The notes below the pieces were generated by a model that saw only the letters and a list, made by a program, of their open reading frames with translations, searched no databases and was not told the origin of the DNA. From IMG/VR virus record IMGVR_UViG_3300027902_000001, positions 1 to 64,000 of that record: a DNA stretch of 64,000 nt; one strand, 5' to 3'. The DNA is from a virus. Below are positions 49,130 to 55,130 of this stretch, piece after piece. How positions within the stretch are numbered: position 1 is the first letter of the stretch; the number at the start of each line of letters is the position of its first letter. Both the position numbers and the translations under genes were made by a program.

Positions 49130-49452
49130 GGTTGCTCCTTCGTGTGCGTCTTGACGATATGCACGCGCAGCCCGCGCGCTGTGTCGAAGCGATTACTCTT
49201 GCCCTGGCAGGCCGGCAGGCGGCACTCGTACTTACCCCGGTGATTGGGGATATGGCGGGCAAGCCCAAGCAGGTTGACGGACGCGTGGCAGATGGGGCAG
49301 ATGACAGTCGGCACTTCGGGCGGCACGATGTAGTAGTCGTCAGCCAGCCAATCGTTGACGACCTGCGCGCCGTACTTGCGCTTGGCGGCCTTGTAGATGG
49401 CGGCCACCATGTCAGCTTCGCGTGCGAGTTGGATGTGTGACGGGATGGTCAT
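49126..49452 (-). CDS. C2H2 zinc-finger protein
   Basis: The 108-residue protein has two zinc-finger-like units: C-P-I-C-H then H-I-P-N-H (near 52-70), and C-R-L-P-A-C-Q-G-K-S-N-R-F then H-I-V-K-T-H (near 77-103). Such C2H2 fingers are rare in phages. It is likely DNA- or RNA-binding and lies next to a possible initiator. GGAGA precedes the ATG. Confidence 0.65.
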   Translation of the reverse strand: MTIPSHIQLAREADMVAAIYKAAKRKYGAQVVNDWLADDYYIVPPEVPTVICPICHASVNLLGLARHIPNHRGKYECRLPACQGKSNRFDTARGLRVHIVKTHTKEQP

Positions 49453-49679
49453 AGCTCGGTCTCCGCGGGCGCGATGATGCTGAATTCGTAGCCTGGGCCG
49501 AGTATCACGTACTTGTTGTCAGGGAACAGCATACGCATCAGCTTCTCGGTTTCTGCGAGGTCAAATAGTCTCAGCGTGCGAGGCGTCTTTAGCACGATCA
49601 CGTCGCCAGGTTCCAGATGCAGGCGTTGGACATCGCCGATGTAGCGCAGCGGCGGGTTGGGGGATGGCTGATCGTTCAT
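49449..49679 (-). CDS. Small protein behind a structured leader
   Basis: The 76-residue protein is beta-rich with V-I-V-L-K-T-P. Its ribosome site GCAGGAG is 12 bases before the ATG and can pair with upstream leader sequence. It is first in the leftward island operon. Function unknown. Confidence 0.5.
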   Translation of the reverse strand: MNDQPSPNPPLRYIGDVQRLHLEPGDVIVLKTPRTLRLFDLAETEKLMRMLFPDNKYVILGPGYEFSIIAPAETEL

Positions 49680-49834
49680 GGCAAAACAAAACTCCTGCGC
49701 ATTGGTTGAGGCCGACCGCCGACTGAAGGCTTTCGCGTTGACAAAACGCTAGGCAAGTCGGCTCCCACCATTGAGCAGGAGTCTATGTGCCTTCAGTCTA
49801 CTTGGTACTAGCTTGGGGCTGTCAGTTCCCAGGC
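49680..49834 (-). ncRNA. Leader RNA that can hide its ribosome site
   Basis: On the minus strand CTCCTGCTCAATGGT (49781-49767) pairs at 13 of 15 positions with ACCAATGCGCAGGAG (49706-49692), which contains the ribosome site. Two other helices compete: GACTGAAGGC/GCCTTCAGTC (49798-49789 with 49730-49721, perfect) and GCCGACT/AGTCGGC (49762-49756 with 49724-49718). Their 3' arms overlap by four bases, so only one can form. This is the logic of a riboswitch or attenuator; no known class was recognised. Confidence 0.5.
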
Positions 49835-49840
49835 GCTTAT

Positions 49841-49869
49841 ATCTTACAGCGTTTCTCTGATCTTGTCAA
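49841..49869 (-). promoter_or_regulatory. Leftward sigma70-type promoter of the island operon
   Basis: Minus strand TTGACA (49869-49864), 17 bases and TAAGAT (49846-49841). It is the only strong promoter for 49679-48887 genes and lies back to back with a rightward TATAAT at 49877-49882. Confidence 0.65.
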
Positions 49870-49882
49870 GTGGGTATATAAT
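49860..49882. promoter_or_regulatory. Repeated promoter-like element, copy 1
   Basis: ATCTTGTCAAGTGGGTATATAAT matches the element at 50557-50579 at 20 of 23 positions. It contains the palindrome CTTG-T-CAAG and ends with TATAAT 5 bases before the head-gene ATG at 49888, so that gene may be translated from a leaderless message. Confidence 0.5.
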
Positions 49883-49887
49883 AAGTC

Positions 49888-50535
49888 ATGCCTACCACGC
49901 GTCTCCCCGCTTACATCTTCGACCGCCGCATGTTTGGCGGTGGCCGCTACCGTCGCCTGCTGCCGGATGGCCGCCTGGGCGCGCTGGTCTCGCAGCGCGA
50001 GCTAGAAGCCGGGCTGCGCGAAATCGCCCTGCGCGCCGAGACGACGCTGGCCGATCTAGCCGAGGACGTGCTGGCGGGGCGACTGCTGCCCGCCGACTTC
50101 CAACAGGCGGGCCAGTACATTCTGAAGCATCTCTACAACGCCTACTCGGCTCTCGCGCGCGGCGGTTGGGCGCAGATGGACTTCGCCGCGTGGGGGGCAA
50201 ACGGTCAAATTTTACGAGGAGAATATCGCCTACTCGCAAAATTTTCGGCAGAGTTGGCGCAGGGTGAAATGTCGGTTGCGGCGGCCCGCGCCCGCGCTAT
50301 GCTGTATGTCGGCAAAGCCTACAGTCGCTACTGGGCTGAAGATCGCGTGCTGAAGCTCACCAGCGGCGCGTTCACCGAGGAGCGTTGGGAGGACACCAAG
50401 GGGCCGCAGGAATGTGTGGATTGTCTGGCTTTAGCGGCTTTAGGTTGGGTGCCCATCGGGACATTCAACACCGTACCCGGCGCAGGTGGCACCAAATGTG
50501 GCGGGGCCTGCTACTGCCGTATCCGCTATCGCTGA
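49888..50535 (+). CDS. Head morphogenesis-like protein
   Basis: The 215-residue protein has a helical body and a C-terminal segment C-V-D-C-L-A-L-A-A-L-G-W-V-P-I-G followed by C-G-G-A-C-Y-C-R-I-R-Y, a Cys-rich ending common in minor capsid/head morphogenesis proteins. No ribosome site; TATAAT lies 5 bases upstream, so leaderless initiation is possible. It is the first plus-strand gene after the inserted island. Confidence 0.6.
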   Translation: MPTTRLPAYIFDRRMFGGGRYRRLLPDGRLGALVSQRELEAGLREIALRAETTLADLAEDVLAGRLLPADFQQAGQYILKHLYNAYSALARGGWAQMDFAAWGANGQILRGEYRLLAKFSAELAQGEMSVAAARARAMLYVGKAYSRYWAEDRVLKLTSGAFTEERWEDTKGPQECVDCLALAALGWVPIGTFNTVPGAGGTKCGGACYCRIRYR

Positions 50536-50556
50536 GGTAGCATGTCGAATTGCCGT

Positions 50557-50579
50557 ATCTTGACAAGTGGGTGTATCAT
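50557..50579. promoter_or_regulatory. Repeated promoter-like element, copy 2
   Basis: ATCTTGACAAGTGGGTGTATCAT, with palindrome CTTG-A-CAAG, precedes the 50609 gene. It is nearly identical to copy 1. The plus-strand -35/-10 spacing is not standard, so it may be an operator or a phage-specific promoter. Confidence 0.45.
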
Positions 50580-50608
50580 ATAAGCATCCACCAGTCATCA
50601 GGAGTATC

Positions 50609-51214
50609 GTGCCTACCAGTGGGCTAATCATTCAGAAAACCGTGCGGGTGGCCGCCGATCCAGCCTTTCAAGCGCGCAAGCTGGACATTTTGCGCACGGT
50701 GGCCGCCAAGTATCAATCCAAGGCGCGCACTGAGTCGATGCGCCGTACCGGTCTTGGCCCCGGCGTGGTGACAGGCCGTTTGGTCGAGTCGATTCAAGTC
50801 ATTGGTCCCCTGGTGTTCTCAACCGGCAAAAGTACCCGCATCACCATCTACGCCTCGCGCAAGGTCGCTCCCCACGCCCTCTGGCAAGAAGAAGGCACCG
50901 GTATCTATGGCCCAGCCGGCACGCCGATTGTCTCACCGACCGGCAAGAAGATGTCCTGGACGCAGGTTGGCCGCGCCTATCGCGGGCCGTTCGTCAAGGC
51001 GCGGATTATCGCCAAGACGCGCATCGGCTCGCGCAAGACCGCCAAGGGGCGCACGCGCGGCGTCTACGAGAACACCTATCAGCAATTCGCCAGCCAGGTC
51101 AAAGGCTCGCGCCCCAAGCGTTTCATGGCCAGCGCGGGAGCCGACCCGGCGATTGCGGCGTACTATCAGGAGCAGGTGGCCGCGCTGGCGCGCACCGCCA
51201 TTAGAATCACTTGA
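50609..51214 (+). CDS. HK97 gp10-like head-tail/tail completion protein
   Basis: I chose GTG at 50609 because CAGGAG precedes it. The 201-residue protein has G-R-L-V-E-S-I-Q-V then Y-A-S-R-K-V-A-P-H-A-L-W-Q-E-E-G-T-G, the gp10-like pattern, and a R-P-K-R-F-M ending. It likely joins head and tail. Position after the head-morphogenesis gene agrees. Confidence 0.65.
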   Translation: MPTSGLIIQKTVRVAADPAFQARKLDILRTVAAKYQSKARTESMRRTGLGPGVVTGRLVESIQVIGPLVFSTGKSTRITIYASRKVAPHALWQEEGTGIYGPAGTPIVSPTGKKMSWTQVGRAYRGPFVKARIIAKTRIGSRKTAKGRTRGVYENTYQQFASQVKGSRPKRFMASAGADPAIAAYYQEQVAALARTAIRIT

Positions 51215-51226
51215 AGGAGTCAGCCC

Positions 51227-51289
51227 ATGACTAAGCCCAAGAAATCCGGTGGCAAGGGTAAGAGCGGCAAAGGTGGCTGCGGCAAGTAG
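51227..51289 (+). CDS. 20-residue Lys/Gly-rich peptide
   Basis: ATG follows AAGGAGTCAGCCC; the peptide has K-K-S-G-G-K-G-K-S-G-K and one Cys. TAG lies inside the next ribosome site (TAGGAGG). It is very short but well framed. It could bind nucleic acid in the capsid; function unknown. Confidence 0.5.
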   Translation: MTKPKKSGGKGKSGKGGCGK

Positions 51290-51298
51290 GAGGTCAAG

Positions 51299-51535
51299 AT
51301 GGATACTTTGAAGTTTCTGCTCCAGGACAGCCGTTTCTACGCCGCGCTGTTGGCGTTCCTGAACGTGCTGGTGTTCTACTTCTGGCCGACCTTCCCCAAG
51401 GAAGTGTGGGCGGCGATCAACGTGTTCGCCGGGGTGATCCTGGCGCTGTTGGTGTCCTACGGCTCAGTCAAGCAGACGCGCGCGTTGCGGGCGCAGCGGG
51501 CTGTCAATGCCGAGACGCGACCGGCAGCGGAGTAA
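51299..51535 (+). CDS. Small two-helix membrane protein (holin-like)
   Basis: The 78-residue protein has two hydrophobic helices (residues 13-30 and 36-56) and a basic tail. TAGGAGG precedes the ATG. Size and topology fit a holin, but it lies within head genes, so this is only a suggestion. Confidence 0.5.
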   Translation: MDTLKFLLQDSRFYAALLAFLNVLVFYFWPTFPKEVWAAINVFAGVILALLVSYGSVKQTRALRAQRAVNAETRPAAE

Positions 51536-51541
51536 TGACCG

Positions 51542-53179
51542 ATGCCCTACAGCGGCGCGGGTGACGAAGGTTTGCCCAAGGCGGTCAAGAAGCTGCCGCG
51601 GGACTTGCGCGAGTTGTGGGTGCGGGTCTTCAACGAGAACTACGACGCCGAGGATGAGGGCCAGGGTTTCAAGGTGGCCTGGGGCGTCATTCGCAAGGTG
51701 CAATCCGTGCGCAATGCTAAGGAGTGGGCTAACGTGGATATGAAAGATATTCGGGCCTGGTTGAGTGGCAGTAAGACCGTGCCTGCCGCGCCTGACACGC
51801 CGTTGCCGGTCAGTGATGGTGCGAAGGCTACAGAGGACTCGTCCGTGGGCGATTATCCGCCAGGTCAACTTTGTCCTGAGTGCGAAGCCGACCTGGAACT
51901 GCCTGACGCCGGCTGGTACAAGTGCGGCGGCTGCGGCGCAGTCCTCTGTGATGAAGCGTCAGATAGCGACGTTGAGGACTACAAGCTCCACAACGCTGCC
52001 GCGGCCCAAAAGCTGGGCCTCGGCGAGCCGCCCGCCAACCCGCCCATCGCCAAGGTCATCAAGCGCGCCGACGAGAAAGCTGAGAATGCCAAGGCGTTCC
52101 GCAGCGAGTTCAAAGCTTACGCGCAGGCCGATGGCCGCACGCGCTGGACGCTGATCGCCAGCGGCGGCTTTCAGGATCGGGACGGCGAGATTGTCTCGAC
52201 CCCCTTCTTGGACAGCGCCGTCGAGTACGCCGCCAAGTCGGGCGACCGCGGCCCGCTGTTGATCTGGCACATTCCCGGCAGCGATATCGGCACTTGCGAT
52301 ACACAGGTCGTGATCGGCCAGCCTGGTTTCTTGCTGGAATCCGGCCTGTTTCTGGACTCCCCGCGCGGCCAACGCGCGGCGAAGTATTACCGCGCGCACG
52401 CCGCCGACTACGGGGCGTCGATTCAGTTCTTGTGGGCCAACCGCGCCGAAGGGGTCTACCTGCCCCCCGGCTGTATCCTGGAACGTTCCCTGTTGCCGCG
52501 CAGCAAGGCCGCGTTCCCCTGGTCGGGCCTGCACACGAAGGAGCTTGACATGGGTACATCGAAACAACCACGCGCGGACGCCGTGGCCGAACTGGCCGCC
52601 GTCCTGGGCGACGACGAGGCCAAGCGCATCGTCGAGCAACTGGAAGCCAGCGCCAAAGACCTGACCGGCCTGGGCGTGCGCTTCAAGGAAGCTGAGGTGG
52701 TTGCTGAGGCCGCGCCGGTCGCGCCCGCAGCCGAGGCCAAGGCAGCCGACGCGCCTGCGCCGGAGCCAGCGGTCGCAGAGGAGCCGGTCGCCAACGCTGA
52801 AACCAAGGCTACGCCGGAGCCGGGCCTGCCCGCCCCTGCCGAGATCAGCCAGGTGGAAATCGTCTTCCCGCCCGCGACGCTGGCGACGATGGCCAAGGCG
52901 GTCTCTGACAGCATGGGGGGCCAGTTCGCCGCCCTGACGGCCCGTCTGGCCACGCTGGAAGGCAGCGTGCAGGGCCTGTTGGCCGGCCTGGAGGTACTGA
53001 AGGCCGCCGACGACGCCAAGATCGCCGAGAAGGTCGCACATCTGCCGCGCGCCACCGTGAAGTTCATGCAGGAGCCGGTGCAGCGCCCCACGCAGCGCAC
53101 GCCGGAGGCCGGTGACGGCACGGCGCAGAAGTCGCTGGCCGATGTGGAGCACGAAACCCTCTACGGCAAACCAACCTGA
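51542..53179 (+). CDS. ChaB-like, prohead protease-like and scaffold fusion
   Basis: The 545-residue protein starts M-P-Y-S-G-A-G-D-E-G-L-P-K-A-V, the ChaB domain (about 1-60). A zinc ribbon follows (C-P-E-C 111-114 and C-G-G-C-G 128-132). Residues 190-330 resemble a prohead/XkdF-type protease domain (F-Q-D-R-D-G-E-I, G-L-F-L-D). The remaining Ala/Pro/Glu-rich coiled-coil tail looks like a scaffold. It lies just before the major capsid gene, as prohead proteases do. Domain calls are motif-based. Confidence 0.6.
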   Translation: MPYSGAGDEGLPKAVKKLPRDLRELWVRVFNENYDAEDEGQGFKVAWGVIRKVQSVRNAKEWANVDMKDIRAWLSGSKTVPAAPDTPLPVSDGAKATEDSSVGDYPPGQLCPECEADLELPDAGWYKCGGCGAVLCDEASDSDVEDYKLHNAAAAQKLGLGEPPANPPIAKVIKRADEKAENAKAFRSEFKAYAQADGRTRWTLIASGGFQDRDGEIVSTPFLDSAVEYAAKSGDRGPLLIWHIPGSDIGTCDTQVVIGQPGFLLESGLFLDSPRGQRAAKYYRAHAADYGASIQFLWANRAEGVYLPPGCILERSLLPRSKAAFPWSGLHTKELDMGTSKQPRADAVAELAAVLGDDEAKRIVEQLEASAKDLTGLGVRFKEAEVVAEAAPVAPAAEAKAADAPAPEPAVAEEPVANAETKATPEPGLPAPAEISQVEIVFPPATLATMAKAVSDSMGGQFAALTARLATLEGSVQGLLAGLEVLKAADDAKIAEKVAHLPRATVKFMQEPVQRPTQRTPEAGDGTAQKSLADVEHETLYGKPT

Positions 53180-53185
53180 CTGTAA

Positions 53186-53201
53186 GCGGACGCAAGTCCG
53201 C
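53186..53201 (+). promoter_or_regulatory. GNRA-type hairpin just upstream of the capsid ribosome site
   Basis: GCGGAC-GCAA-GTCCGC forms a 6-bp stem with a GCAA tetraloop directly before the capsid ribosome site (GGGAG). It may stabilise the mRNA or mark a cleavage site. Confidence 0.45.
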
Positions 53202-53213
53202 GGGAGCATGACG

Positions 53214-54620
53214 ATGGGACTGAATATTGATTCCGAGACCCTGATGCGGGGCCTGCTGGCGCTCGCCCAGGGTAATGTCAATATCAATCAACCGGGCGGC
53301 TATCGAAGCAGCAAGGAAGCCTCGCTGACCCTTTCGACCCTGCCCACCTTTTTCGGCTGTTGCGGCCTGTTCAATATGTGCGGGTCGAACGACCTGCTCA
53401 GCCTGACTCTCGAAGCCGAACCGCTCATCGACTGGATCGGCTTCCGCGCCAACGACGAGTGCAACCAGTTCGTCAAGCTCGTCACCTACGTCGGCCCGGC
53501 GGGTACTTCTACGGACGCCGAAGCCACCGGAGCGACCGCCGCCTGCGCTAATGCGCCGGGCGTCGAGTTCGGCACCTGCGAAGTGCTGCTGCCCGGCAAG
53601 GGCCGTCTCAAGCGGGCCGGCCCGGTGCGCGACATCACCGAGAACAACGTCAAGCTGTGTGATGCTTACCCCACCTTCCGCAAGGACGGCACGCAAATCA
53701 CCGACGAACTGGCCTGGACCCTGACCCTGGCGGGCATCGCCATGAAGCAGGATTTCAAGCGCATGTTGATCACCGGCAACGCCGCTACCACCGGGCAGTT
53801 CGCCGGCCTGCAAGCCCTGGTCAACACCGGCTACGCCAACGTGCATGACTCGCGGCGCTGCTCGGATATGGACTCCTACGTCCTCAACTGGGGCAGCAAC
53901 GTGATGACGGCCACCCGCAACGGCTTCGAGTTGGTGGACTACCTGATCGACATCATTCGTCGCATCCAACTGCGGGCGCAGTGGTCGAACCTGGGCACCA
54001 TCGGCGACGGCGACATGGTCCTGATGATGCCGAGTCACCTGCGCGACTGCCTGCTGGACACCTTCACCTGCTGGTCGGTGTGCTCCACCGGCAACACGCT
54101 GGTCTGGCTCAACCCTGAACAGCGCGCCTTCCGCAACACCCTGAACGGCGGCACCTTCGGCATGGGCCAAATCTTCGTCGATGGGCGGGCCATCCCGATC
54201 ATCACCTACGACTGGACGACCATGACCCAGGCTGCGCCGGCCTTCGTCGGCGACATCTACGTGCTGACCCGGCGCATTGGCAACATGCCGGTGCTGATGG
54301 GCCAGTATTACGACATGACACAGCCGGCCAACAGAATGACCGAGGTGGCTGGCTCGACCCACTACCAGGCGACAGACGGCGGCAAGTATCTGGGCTACTG
54401 GAAGTACGACAACGAGTGCTTCCAGGGCACCATCGTCTTCCGCCCGAACCTCTATCTGTCGGCCCCCTGGGCGCAGGCGCGCATCCAGAACGTGGCGTGC
54501 ACGCGACCGCTCAGCCCGATCTCCCCGGACCCGACTTCGAGCTACTACGCCGAGCAGTACCTCAACCCGGCGCTCTGCCCCGAAGACTACCTGGACGTGA
54601 GCCAGGACAGCGGACGCTAA
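53214..54620 (+). CDS. Major capsid protein
   Basis: The 468-residue protein starts at ATG 53214 with GGGAG at normal distance. It follows the protease/scaffold gene and precedes a strong terminator and an Ig-like gene, the usual place of the capsid gene. The chain is mixed alpha/beta with an N-rich core typical of HK97-like capsids. Its Cys content is unusually high (G-C-C-G, C-L-L-D-T-F-T-C-W-S-V-C and others), perhaps metal or disulfide sites. Confidence 0.75.
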   Translation: MGLNIDSETLMRGLLALAQGNVNINQPGGYRSSKEASLTLSTLPTFFGCCGLFNMCGSNDLLSLTLEAEPLIDWIGFRANDECNQFVKLVTYVGPAGTSTDAEATGATAACANAPGVEFGTCEVLLPGKGRLKRAGPVRDITENNVKLCDAYPTFRKDGTQITDELAWTLTLAGIAMKQDFKRMLITGNAATTGQFAGLQALVNTGYANVHDSRRCSDMDSYVLNWGSNVMTATRNGFELVDYLIDIIRRIQLRAQWSNLGTIGDGDMVLMMPSHLRDCLLDTFTCWSVCSTGNTLVWLNPEQRAFRNTLNGGTFGMGQIFVDGRAIPIITYDWTTMTQAAPAFVGDIYVLTRRIGNMPVLMGQYYDMTQPANRMTEVAGSTHYQATDGGKYLGYWKYDNECFQGTIVFRPNLYLSAPWAQARIQNVACTRPLSPISPDPTSSYYAEQYLNPALCPEDYLDVSQDSGR

Positions 54621-54624
54621 ACGT

Positions 54625-54656
54625 AAACGGGGCGGTCTACCAAGGCCGCCCCGTTT
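54625..54656 (+). terminator. Strong hairpin after the capsid gene
   Basis: AAACGGGGCGG and CCGCCCCGTTT form a perfect 11-bp stem with a 10-base loop right after the capsid stop. The GTTT end of the stem gives a short U-run, so it resembles a Rho-independent terminator. Confidence 0.65.
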
Positions 54657-54679
54657 AGCAAGCAGCATAGGAGTTGACC

Positions 54680-54997
54680 ATGCCGACCCAGAAAACCATC
54701 CCGTTCACGCTGGAAATCAAAGAGGTGCCGCCGAAGCCCGACTTTTTTCCAGCAGTTGATCCAACTGCTCAGGCAGTTCTTAGAGGCACTGTGGCGACTT
54801 TTGCAGTCAGCTTTACTACAGTGGCTGGCTATGCAAATCCAATCGCTCTCAATGTCCTCGGGCTTCCCGATGGAGCCGTGGCCTCCTTCGGCGTGAACCC
54901 GGCTATGCCGACCGATGTGGTCAGCCTGACCATCACGACCGATGCGGAAGTGGGCGTCTACAACCTGTTGGTTGAGGCGACCGAGGTCGTAGTTTAG
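54680..54997 (+). CDS. Ig-like capsid decoration protein
   Basis: I chose ATG 54680 with AGGAG upstream over an in-frame TTG. The 105-residue protein is a beta-sandwich with A-T-F-A-V-S-F and a C-terminal G-V-Y-N-L-L-V-E-A, a pattern of Ig-like domains on phage capsids. It lies just after the capsid gene. Confidence 0.6.
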   Translation: MPTQKTIPFTLEIKEVPPKPDFFPAVDPTAQAVLRGTVATFAVSFTTVAGYANPIALNVLGLPDGAVASFGVNPAMPTDVVSLTITTDAEVGVYNLLVEATEVVV

Positions 54998-55010
54998 CCG
55001 GTTGGGTTGG

Positions 55011-55073
55011 ACCCCGCCGGGGTGTTCCTCCTCTTTGTGAGCCGGAGATCGGTCTTGTTAATCGGTCTCCGGC
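55011..55073 (+). terminator. Tandem hairpins before the fibre-like gene
   Basis: ACCCC-GCC-GGGGT (55011-55023) and GCCGGAGA/TCTCCGGC (55041-55073). A T/C-rich stretch follows the first, consistent with termination after the decoration gene. Confidence 0.5.
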
Positions 55074-55130
55074 GAATAATGCGGGATAGTGGACGCCGGT
55101 CGGGCGGCGATGGATAGGAGCAGTACAATA

